Assembly: GCF_004283755.1 (NCBI RefSeq)
Contig: NZ_SHMH01000010.1
Location: forward strand, 1-64,000
Direction: 5' to 3'
Origin: Pseudoxanthomonas winnipegensis
GTDB taxonomy: Bacteria > Pseudomonadota > Gammaproteobacteria > Xanthomonadales > Xanthomonadaceae
Length of the DNA: 64,000 nt
The translations under genes were made by a program, and so were the position numbers. Position 1 is the stretch's first letter. Every line of letters begins with the position of its first letter. The notes beneath the pieces are model-generated. The model was not told where the DNA came from and ran no database searches. It saw only the letters and a program-made list of their open reading frames with translations. Shown piece after piece: positions 53,940 to 60,993 of this stretch.

Positions 53940-55292
53940 ATGTCCGCCCCTTCCTTGCCCGCGCCGGGCCTTGCGCACGAGATGCGCAGCACCGGCCGCC
54001 TGGCGCTGCCGCTGGTCATCGGCCATGTCTCGGCCGGCCTGGTCGGCTTTGTCGACAACGTCATCGCCGGTCACCACGGCACCGCCACCCTGGCCGCCGT
54101 CACCACCGGCACCGCGCTGATGTGGCTGCCGCTGATGGTGCCGATCGGCACGCTGGTGGCGCTGGCCGCATCGGTGTCGCACCACGACGGCGCCGGCGAG
54201 CACGACCGCATCGGCCCGCTGTTCCGCCAGGCGCTGTGGCTGGCGGCGGGGCTGGGGCTGGCGATGTTCGTGTTCCTGAGCCTGATCCCGCATGCGCTGG
54301 CGCCGATGGGCATCGCGCCGGAGATCGTCCCGGGCGCGCGCGACTTCCTGCACGGCATCCGCTGGGGCATGCCGGCGATGGCCGCCTACCTGTGCATGCG
54401 CAACCTGAGCGAGGGCATGCACTGGACGCTGCCGACGATGGTGCTGGGCTTCGGCGGGCTGTTCCTGCTGGCGCCGCTGGGCTACGGGCTGGCCTTCGGC
54501 GCCTGGGGCCTGCCGGAACTGGGCGCCGGCGGGCTGGGCATCGCCTCGGCGGTGATGATGTGGGCGCAGGCGCTGCTGTTCCTCGCCTATCTGGCGCGCT
54601 CCAGGCGCTTCGCACCGCTGGGGCTGTTCGCGCGTTTCGAACCGCCGCGCTGGGCGCAGATCGCCCCGCTGCTGCGCACCGGCCTGCCGATCGGGGTGAC
54701 GGTGCTGATGGAGGGCGGGCTGTTCATCAGCACCGCGCTGCTGATCGCGCGCCTGGGCGCGGTGCCGGCGGCGGCGCACCAGATCGCGATCAACCTCTCG
54801 GCGATCTGCTTCATGGTGCCGATGGCGCTGGCCGAGGCGACCACGGTGCGCGTGGGCCATGCGCTGGGCCGGCGCGACGCGCACGGCGTGCGCCGCGCGG
54901 TGCGCGCCGGCTACGCCATCGTGCTGGGCACGCAGACCTGTTCGGCGCTGGTGCTGGCGCTGTTCCACAACCAGATCGTGGGCATCTATACCGACGATCT
55001 GGCCGTGGCCGCGCTGGCCGGCAGCCTGCTGGTGCTGGCGGCGATCTTCCAGTTCCCCGACGGCATCCAGGTGATGTCGGCCGGCGCGCTGCGCGGGCTC
55101 AAGGACACGCGCGTGCCGATGTTGCTGGCGGCGCTGGCCTACTGGGGCGTCGGCATGCCGGCGGGCGCCACGCTGGGCCTGGGGCTGGGCTACGGTCCGC
55201 GCGGGATGTGGGTCGGCCTGACCATCGGCCTGACCGCCGCGGCGGTGATGATGGCCCTGCGCCTGCGCCGGAGCACCGCGCGCCTGGCCTGA
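53940..55292 (+). CDS. norM: MATE-family multidrug/Na+ antiporter
   Basis: A 450-residue protein with 12 predicted helices. LALPLVIGHVSAGLVGFVDN, VIAGHHGTATLAAVTTGTAL and IGVTVLMEGGLFISTALLIA are NorM-type MATE segments, and the second half repeats the pattern. GAVPAAAHQIAINLSAICFM and ALAEATTVRVGHALGRRDAH are typical of bacterial NorM. It exports cationic drugs in exchange for Na+ or H+. The ATG at 53940 has a weak ribosome-binding site. Neighbours give no clue to a specific substrate. Confidence 0.92.
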   Translation: MSAPSLPAPGLAHEMRSTGRLALPLVIGHVSAGLVGFVDNVIAGHHGTATLAAVTTGTALMWLPLMVPIGTLVALAASVSHHDGAGEHDRIGPLFRQALWLAAGLGLAMFVFLSLIPHALAPMGIAPEIVPGARDFLHGIRWGMPAMAAYLCMRNLSEGMHWTLPTMVLGFGGLFLLAPLGYGLAFGAWGLPELGAGGLGIASAVMMWAQALLFLAYLARSRRFAPLGLFARFEPPRWAQIAPLLRTGLPIGVTVLMEGGLFISTALLIARLGAVPAAAHQIAINLSAICFMVPMALAEATTVRVGHALGRRDAHGVRRAVRAGYAIVLGTQTCSALVLALFHNQIVGIYTDDLAVAALAGSLLVLAAIFQFPDGIQVMSAGALRGLKDTRVPMLLAALAYWGVGMPAGATLGLGLGYGPRGMWVGLTIGLTAAAVMMALRLRRSTARLA

Positions 55293-55401
55293 AGGCGGGG
55301 CCGGCCGGCTGAACAGCCGTGCCGTGACGTGTGGGGCATGCCGCGGCGGCGCGGCTGCGACTAAGCTGATGCACCGTTTGTCGAACGAGCCCCCAGCGCC
55401 C

Positions 55402-57312
55402 ATGAACCAACCCGTCCGCCGCGATCCGATCAGCCGATTCTTCATCGGCCTGTGGGACGTGATGAATTTCACCCGACGGCTGATCTTCAACCTGGTCTTC
55501 TTCGGCCTGCTGTTCCTGATCGGGGTGCTGGTGATCGTGGCCCTGGCCAAGGGTGGTGGTCCCAAGCCGCTGCAGGACCGCACCACCCTGGTGATCGCCC
55601 CCGACGCGGCGCTGGTGGAGCAGTACTCGTCCGACCCGGCCAGCCGTGCGCTGTCCAAGGCCTTCGGCCAGGCCGGCGGCGAGGTGCAGCTGCGCGACCT
55701 GCTGCGCGCGCTGGAGGTGGCCAAGACCGACCGCAGGATCGAGCGGGTCTTCGTCGATTTCGACAAGCTGCGGGCCAGCGGCTATGCCTCGCTGCGCGAG
55801 GTCGCCGCCGCGCTGGCCGACCTGCGCGCCTCGGGCAAGCAGATCCTGGCTTTCAGCGAGAACATGAGCCAAGGCCAGTACCTGCTGGCCGCGCAGGCCA
55901 ACGAGGTCTATCTGGACCCGATGGGCAGCGTGGAGATCACCGGCCTGGGCCGCTACCGCCAGTACTTCCGCGAAGGCCTGCAGGACAAGCTGGGCGTGGA
56001 CGTGCACCTGTTCCGCGTGGGCGAGTACAAGTCCGCCGCCGAGCCCTACATCCTGGACGCGGCCTCGCCCGACGCCAAGGAAGCCGACCTGTTCTGGATG
56101 AACGATGTGTGGGGCCGCTACCTGGCCGACGTCGGCAAGGCGCGCAAGCTCTCGCCCGAGGCGGTGAGCGCCGGGGTGACCAACCTGCCGGCCGAGGTGA
56201 CCGCCACCGGCGGCGACCTGGCCAAGGTCGCCCTGCAGCAGAAGCTGGTCGACGGGCTGAAGACCTGGCAGGACGTGCAGCAGCTGCTGATCGAACGCGG
56301 CGTGGCTGACGAGGACGACGCCGACAAGTCCGGCCTGGGCTTCCGCCACGTCACGCTGGAGCAGTACCTGGCGCAGCTGCCCGCCAAGCCGGCCGCGCTG
56401 GACGAGCGCCCGCAGGTGGCCGTGGTGGTGGCCTCCGGCGAGATCAGCTCCGGCGATCAGCCGGCCGGCCGCATCGGCGGGGAGAGCACCTCGGCCCTGC
56501 TGCGCACCGCGCGCGAGGACGACAAGGTCAAGGCCGTGGTGCTGCGTGTGGATTCGCCCGGCGGCGAGGTGTTCGCCTCCGAGCAGATCCGCCGCGAGGT
56601 GGTCGCGCTGCAGGCCGCCGGCAAGCCGGTGGTGGTGTCGATGGGCGACCTGGCCGCCTCGGGCGGCTACTGGATCAGCATGAACGCCGACCGCATCTAT
56701 GCCGATCCCTCGACCATCAGCGGCTCGATCGGCATCTTCGGCCTGGTGCCCAACTTCACCCGGGCGCTGGGCAAGATCGGCGTGCATACCGATGGCGTGG
56801 GCACCACGCCCTTCGCCGGCGCGTTCGACCCGACCAAGCCGATGGATCCGCAGGTGAGCCAGATGATCCAGTCGGTCATCAACAAGGGCTATGCCGACTT
56901 CACCGGCCGCGTGGCCGCCGCGCGCCACAAGAGCGTCGAGCAGATCGACCAGATCGCCCGTGGCCGCGTGTGGACCGGCCAGCAGGCCATGGAGCGCGGC
57001 CTGGTCGATCAGATGGGCGGGCTGAAGGACGCCATCGCCGATGCCGCCGCGCGCGCCAAGCTGGGCGCGGCCGACAAGTACCGGGTGCAGTACGTGGAGA
57101 AGGAGCTGTCGCCGTTCGAGCAGTTCCTGGCCAACGCGGCCGGCAGCCCGATGGGTCAGGCGCTGGTGGGTCGTTCGGACCTCGCCCAGAGCCTGCTGAT
57201 CAAGGCCGCCCCGCACACCGCCGAGCAGCTGAAGTTCGTGCAGGACGCGCTGGAGCGCAAGCCCGGCGGCAAGCCGGTCAGCGAGCTGGCGTACTGCTTC
57301 TGCGGGCTGTGA
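55402..57312 (+). CDS. sppA: Signal peptide peptidase SppA, 67 kDa type
   Basis: A 636-residue Ser/Lys protease with two homologous halves. A membrane helix lies at about residues 28-50. The catalytic Lys is in FRVGEYKSAAEP of the first half and the Ser in MGDLAASGGYWISM of the second, with VVLRVDSPGGEVFASEQIRR before it. SppA degrades signal peptides and membrane peptides from the periplasmic face. ATG at 55402 starts before a basic N-terminal region and the helix. Confidence 0.95.
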   Translation: MNQPVRRDPISRFFIGLWDVMNFTRRLIFNLVFFGLLFLIGVLVIVALAKGGGPKPLQDRTTLVIAPDAALVEQYSSDPASRALSKAFGQAGGEVQLRDLLRALEVAKTDRRIERVFVDFDKLRASGYASLREVAAALADLRASGKQILAFSENMSQGQYLLAAQANEVYLDPMGSVEITGLGRYRQYFREGLQDKLGVDVHLFRVGEYKSAAEPYILDAASPDAKEADLFWMNDVWGRYLADVGKARKLSPEAVSAGVTNLPAEVTATGGDLAKVALQQKLVDGLKTWQDVQQLLIERGVADEDDADKSGLGFRHVTLEQYLAQLPAKPAALDERPQVAVVVASGEISSGDQPAGRIGGESTSALLRTAREDDKVKAVVLRVDSPGGEVFASEQIRREVVALQAAGKPVVVSMGDLAASGGYWISMNADRIYADPSTISGSIGIFGLVPNFTRALGKIGVHTDGVGTTPFAGAFDPTKPMDPQVSQMIQSVINKGYADFTGRVAAARHKSVEQIDQIARGRVWTGQQAMERGLVDQMGGLKDAIADAAARAKLGAADKYRVQYVEKELSPFEQFLANAAGSPMGQALVGRSDLAQSLLIKAAPHTAEQLKFVQDALERKPGGKPVSELAYCFCGL

Positions 57313-57323
57313 AAGGAGATGCC

Positions 57324-57653
57324 ATGAAGACGACCGATTTCGACAGCCGGGACCTTGCCCAGGCCAATCACCGGATCGTGGCGGAGGGAGAATCCCTTCC
57401 CAGCGTCCGCCTCAAGGACGGCAGCCGCGTCCAGACCGGCACCGTGGGCGCGATGCTGCAGAACGTCGTGCGCTACAACGCCGGCGAGCGCGGCGAGGTC
57501 GAGCGGGAACTGGAGCTGGCGGTGCCCACGCTGATCAAGGTGGGGTTGTTCGACCTGTTCACGCCCGAGGAATGGATCGCCGGCGACAACCCCGGCCGTC
57601 GCCTGCTGGGCGAGTGGGCGCTGCAGGCGCTGCAGCGCGCCGAACAGGGCTGA
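57324..57653 (+). CDS. Conserved hypothetical protein, 109 residues
   Basis: A soluble acidic protein beginning MKTTDFDSRDLAQANHRIVA, with GTVGAMLQNVVRYNAGERGE and VPTLIKVGLFDLFTPEEWIA. It resembles a small family often seen in Proteobacteria, but I cannot name it. AAAGGAG lies six bases before the ATG. It follows sppA by 11 bases and is probably co-transcribed, and converges on the next gene. Confidence 0.75.
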   Translation: MKTTDFDSRDLAQANHRIVAEGESLPSVRLKDGSRVQTGTVGAMLQNVVRYNAGERGEVERELELAVPTLIKVGLFDLFTPEEWIAGDNPGRRLLGEWALQALQRAEQG

Positions 57654-57657
57654 CGCG

Positions 57658-57885
57658 TCACTGGCCTTCGGCGGCCTCGATCTGCTTGTCCTGCGCGTCC
57701 TTGGTCTGCTGCAGCTGGCCCTCGACGGCCTTGGCCTTGTCCAGCGGCCGGTGCAGGGCCTGGACCGCGGCGGTGCTCTGCGGCGTGGGCGGTTTGTCCG
57801 GCTGCGGCGCGGCCGGCGGGCTGCAGGCCGCGAGCGCGCCCAGGCAGGCGGCGCACAGCAAGCGAAGGCAAGGGGATGCGGACAT
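57658..57885 (-). CDS. Small putative lipoprotein, 75 residues
   Basis: A short protein with lipobox LAAC (residues 18-21) and a Pro-rich then Lys/Gln-rich mature part (LDKAKAVEGQLQQTKDAQDK), suggestive of a coiled-coil helix. It would be anchored in the envelope. No family is recognised. Its stop is 4 bases from the convergent hypothetical gene. Confidence 0.6.
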   Translation of the reverse strand: MSASPCLRLLCAACLGALAACSPPAAPQPDKPPTPQSTAAVQALHRPLDKAKAVEGQLQQTKDAQDKQIEAAEGQ

Positions 57886-57945
57886 GGCGGCTGCCTCGCG
57901 AGGGATGCGTGGCTATCCTACGCCGACGCCATCGCCGAGCGCGCC

Positions 57946-58356
57946 ATGCCCCCTCGCTACACGCTGATCGAAGCCGTCCCGACCGTCGCGGTCTACCGCG
58001 CGCTGCGCGTCGGCGCGGGGCTGAGCGCGAAGACCGAAGAAGCTGCTGCGAAGGGGCTGCCCCAGTCCTGCTTCGCCGTGCAGGTGCTGTGCGACGGCCA
58101 GCCGGTGGGCATGGGGCGCGTGATCGGCGACGGCGGCTGCTTCTACCAGGTCGTCGACATCGCCGTGCTGCCGGCGCATCAGGGACAGGGCCTGGGTAAA
58201 CGCATCATGGCCGCGATCGCCGACTACTTGCGCCTGCAGGTGCCGGCCAGTGCCTATGTCAGTCTGATTGCCGACGGCCAGGCGCATCGGCTGTATGCGC
58301 AGTTCGGGTTCGCACCGACCGCGCCGGCTTCGATCGGCATGGCCCTGGTGCGCTGA
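57946..58356 (+). CDS. GNAT N-acetyltransferase
   Basis: A 136-residue compact GNAT protein. The acetyl-CoA loop is VVDIAVLPAHQGQGLGKRIM with QGQGLGK, and the substrate side opens YRALRVGAGLSAKTEEAAAK. VSLIADGQAHRLYAQFGFAP is motif B with the GF typical of the family. The substrate is unknown. The start follows the divergent lipoprotein; the next gene begins 11 bases after it, so the two are probably co-transcribed. Confidence 0.87.
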   Translation: MPPRYTLIEAVPTVAVYRALRVGAGLSAKTEEAAAKGLPQSCFAVQVLCDGQPVGMGRVIGDGGCFYQVVDIAVLPAHQGQGLGKRIMAAIADYLRLQVPASAYVSLIADGQAHRLYAQFGFAPTAPASIGMALVR

Positions 58357-58367
58357 AGGAGAACGCG

Positions 58368-59147
58368 ATGTCCCATCCCCACCGCTGGCGCCTGGACGGA
58401 CAGCTCGCCCTGGTGACCGGCGCCAGCGCCGGCATCGGCCTGGCCGCCGCGGCCGAACTGCTCGCGCTCGGCGCCGACGTGCTGCTGGTCGCACGCGACG
58501 CCGATGCGCTGGAGGCGGCGCGCGACGAGCTCACCGATGCCCACCCGGAGCGGATGATCGAGGGCTTCGCCGCCGACGTGGCCGACGACGAGGAGCGGCG
58601 CGCGCTGCTGGACTGGGTCGAGGACCAGGGCGAGGGCCTGCACATCCTGGTCAACGCCGTCGGCGCCGGGGCCAACGGCAGCCTGCTGGATCTGGACGAA
58701 GCGACCTGGCGGGCGGTGTTCGAGACCGGGCTGTTCTCCGCGTTCGAGCTGTGCCGCTATGCGCAGCCGCTGCTGGCGCGGCACCCGGCCAGCAGCATCG
58801 TCAATGTGGGCGCGGCCAGCGGCCTGCGCGCGGTGCGCGGCGCCACGGTCGAGGGCATGGCCAAGGCCGCGCTGCACCAGATGACGCGCAGCCTGGCGGT
58901 GGAATGGGCGCAGGACGGCATCCGCGTCAACGCGGTCGCACCCTGGGCCATCCGCACACCCCGCACCGCCGCGCGCCTGGCCTCGCCGGCGCAGCACGAG
59001 CGCGTGCTGGCGCGCACGCCCCTGCAGCGCCTGGGTGAAGCGGAGGAGGTGGCCGGCGCGATCGCCTTCCTGTGCCTGCCGACGGCGGCCTATATCACCG
59101 GCGTCTGCCTGGACGTCGACGGCGGCTTCGGCTGCAGCGGCTTCTAA
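58368..59147 (+). CDS. SDR-fold protein lacking catalytic residues (tropinone-reductase-like)
   Basis: A 259-residue short-chain dehydrogenase fold with intact cofactor motif TGASAGIG (17-24) and conserved structure to the end. The catalytic tetrad is replaced: the Asn of the FETNL segment is Gly121, the Ser is Ala149 (NVGAASG), and the Tyr of YxxxK is Glu162 (VEGMAK), with only Lys166 kept. The NNAG motif also reads NAVGAGAN. Codons are unambiguous (GAG at 58851). It is probably not a conventional dehydrogenase, perhaps a ligand-binding or regulatory protein. It follows the GNAT gene by 11 bases. Confidence 0.85.
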   Translation: MSHPHRWRLDGQLALVTGASAGIGLAAAAELLALGADVLLVARDADALEAARDELTDAHPERMIEGFAADVADDEERRALLDWVEDQGEGLHILVNAVGAGANGSLLDLDEATWRAVFETGLFSAFELCRYAQPLLARHPASSIVNVGAASGLRAVRGATVEGMAKAALHQMTRSLAVEWAQDGIRVNAVAPWAIRTPRTAARLASPAQHERVLARTPLQRLGEAEEVAGAIAFLCLPTAAYITGVCLDVDGGFGCSGF

Positions 59148-59182
59148 CCGCCCCCGCGAATCCCGACGTTCGCAGCGCTCGG

Positions 59183-59333
59183 CCCCCTCCCTTGCGAAGC
59201 AGGGGAGGCCGAAGTCGCGGCTAGCGACTGAGGGGGAGGGGTTGGCTGTTGTCGTTGCTTTTGCCTAAAGCAAGAAGCAACAGCAAGAGCACCCCTCCCC
59301 AACCCTCCCCTTCGCTTCGCGAAAGGGAGGGGG
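59183..59333. repeat. MITE-like palindromic repeat, copy 3
   Basis: The left arm CCCCTCCCTTGCGAAGCAGG ends GGAGGCCG, and the right arm is ACCCTCCCCTTCGCTTCGCG plus AAAGGGAGGGGG, with nested GCAACAGCAAGAGC in the middle. It lies 36 bases after the SDR stop. The gap 59148-59606 is filled by two copies. Confidence 0.65.
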
Positions 59334-59462
59334 CAGGAGCCAAAGCCCAAGAGGCACTCAGGCAGAAGCTGGCGCAGGCAGTGGCCGATCAGCGCAAAAG
59401 TCAGTCGAGACAAAAGCCTGGAGTTGAGCCGGCAGGCAAACCATTCCGTTCGCGCGAATCCG

Positions 59463-59598
59463 CCCCCTCCCTTGCGAAGCAGGGGAGGGCTGGGGAGGGG
59501 TTGGCTTTTGATGTTGCTGTTGCTTTTGCTTGCAACAAGAAGCAACAGCAAAAGCACCCCACCCCAGCCCTCCCCTTCGCTGCGCGAAAGGGAGGGGG
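59463..59598. repeat. MITE-like palindromic repeat, copy 4
   Basis: This is the best preserved copy. The left arm CCCCCTCCCTTGCGAAGCAG plus GGGAGGGCTGGGGAGGGGTT is matched by the reverse complement of the right arm, with GCTTTTGCTGTTGCTT around the centre. Arms of about 50 bases could fold as one long hairpin. Confidence 0.7.
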
Positions 59599-59606
59599 CA
59601 AAGGCG

Positions 59607-60371
59607 TTATGCGGGCTTTTTGCGGGTGCGGCTGCGCGAGGGTTTGGAGGGCTTGGCGCCGCTGGGGAGGCGGGGGGCGTCGGCCTCGGGGTCGGTGCCG
59701 CCCTGCAGCTGGGCCATCCACGACAGCGCATCGACGTAGCCGAGGACGTGCTGCAGATAGCCTGGCGCGGTGTCGTGCATCAGCGTCAGGGCGCGGTGCA
59801 CCAGCAGGTGCGAGTTGAGCGGGCCCGAATCTTCCGGCGCCGGCTCCAGCGACTGGCGCAGCTGGCGCGCCGTGCGCACCTCTTCCCACAGGCGCTGGAA
59901 CTCGTCCAGCGCCGGCAGCTGCGGATAGGACGCCGCGGCAGGCCGCATTGCCCCCGTGGCCTCACGCGCGGTGGGTGCGTGTGCCCGCGACTGGCCTGGC
60001 TGGCGACGGCGGTGATCCTGCGCGGACGTCGGGCCGGAGGGCGCAAGCGGAGCGGGTGCGGCATGCGCCTCGTCGCGCGCGTCGAATCGCTGCTGCGCGC
60101 CGGCATGCAAGGCATCGAGCAGTTCGGCCAGCGGGCTGGCCACGCTCACGGCCTGGCGGGACGTTCTGCGCTTGCGCGCCCGGGCCTGCTCGACGCGGGT
60201 GCGGTACTCGTCCAGCAGCGCAGCCAGGCGCGCTTCCAGCAATGCACGGGTCGCGCCGGTCTGCGCCTGGGTGCGTGCGGCCAGGGCGTCGAGCAGGGCG
60301 AAGCGCACCGGGTCGATGCGGTCGGCGCCCTGCGCGCGCCAGCGTTCCAGTTGGCCCAGCGCCGCCTGCAC
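59607..60371 (-). CDS. DUF2894 domain protein
   Basis: A 254-residue soluble protein. The first 80 residues are helical (LGQLERWRAQGADRIDPVRF and LLEARLAALLDEYRTRVEQA), a Pro/Arg-rich linker follows, then a conserved C-terminal block with YPQLPALDEFQRLWEEVRTA and APGYLQHVLGYVDALSWMAQ. This fits DUF2894. It starts with GTG one base after the stop of the OmpA-like gene, so it belongs to the motor operon. Function unknown; a cytoplasmic partner of the motor is an inference. Confidence 0.82.
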   Translation of the reverse strand: MQAALGQLERWRAQGADRIDPVRFALLDALAARTQAQTGATRALLEARLAALLDEYRTRVEQARARKRRTSRQAVSVASPLAELLDALHAGAQQRFDARDEAHAAPAPLAPSGPTSAQDHRRRQPGQSRAHAPTAREATGAMRPAAASYPQLPALDEFQRLWEEVRTARQLRQSLEPAPEDSGPLNSHLLVHRALTLMHDTAPGYLQHVLGYVDALSWMAQLQGGTDPEADAPRLPSGAKPSKPSRSRTRKKPA

Positions 60372-60372
60372 G

Positions 60373-60993
60373 TCAGGGCGTCGCGGCGGTCTTGGACGGG
60401 CGCGGCATCGGCGCGATCTCCACGCGGCGGTTGCGCGCGCGGCCCTCGGCGTCGTCGTTGGAGGCCACCGGCTGTTCGGACCCGAACGCGGCGGCGAACA
60501 CGGAGGGCGCCGGCACGCCCTCGGCGATCAGCGTGCGCGTCACCGTCAGCGCGCGCTGGGCGGACAGCTCCCAGTTGTCGGCGTAGTGCAGGTTGTCGTC
60601 GTGGATCGGGCGGTCGTCGGTGAAGCCGCTGACCATCAGCACCTCGTCGCGCGCGTGCAGGTACTGACGCAGCGGCGCGGCCAGGCTGTGCAGCACCTCG
60701 CGCCCCTCCGGCTGCAGCTGGTCGGAGTTGAGCGCGAACAGCACGTTGCCGCGGATGCCGATGCGGCCATCGACGAGGGTCACGCGGCCGGCGGCCAGCG
60801 GACCGGCCAGCGCCTGCTCCAGCGCCTGGCGCCGGTGCGCCTCCTCGTCCAGCTTGCTCGACAGCTGCAGCTGCACGGCGATCACGCCGACCAGGATCAG
60901 CACGAAGGCGCCCAGCAGCACCGACATCAGATCGCCGAACGCCGCCCACACCGGCGTGCCGGCGCCTTCGTCCAGCTCGATCTCCCCACTCAT
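60373..60993 (-). CDS. MotB/ZorB-like protein: one membrane helix plus OmpA domain
   Basis: A 206-residue protein. The single helix (WAAFGDLMSVLLGAFVLILV, residues 16-35) carries Asp21 near its start, where MotB has its proton-binding Asp. A short linker leads to an OmpA-like peptidoglycan-binding domain: LFALNSDQLQPEGREVLHSL, SGFTDDRPI, NWELSAQRALTVTRTLIAEG and RARNRRVEI. It overlaps the DUF802 gene by 4 bases (ATGA), so the two are translated together as a stator-like pair. This is the ion-conducting partner if the motor model holds. Confidence 0.9.
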   Translation of the reverse strand: MSGEIELDEGAGTPVWAAFGDLMSVLLGAFVLILVGVIAVQLQLSSKLDEEAHRRQALEQALAGPLAAGRVTLVDGRIGIRGNVLFALNSDQLQPEGREVLHSLAAPLRQYLHARDEVLMVSGFTDDRPIHDDNLHYADNWELSAQRALTVTRTLIAEGVPAPSVFAAAFGSEQPVASNDDAEGRARNRRVEIAPMPRPSKTAATP

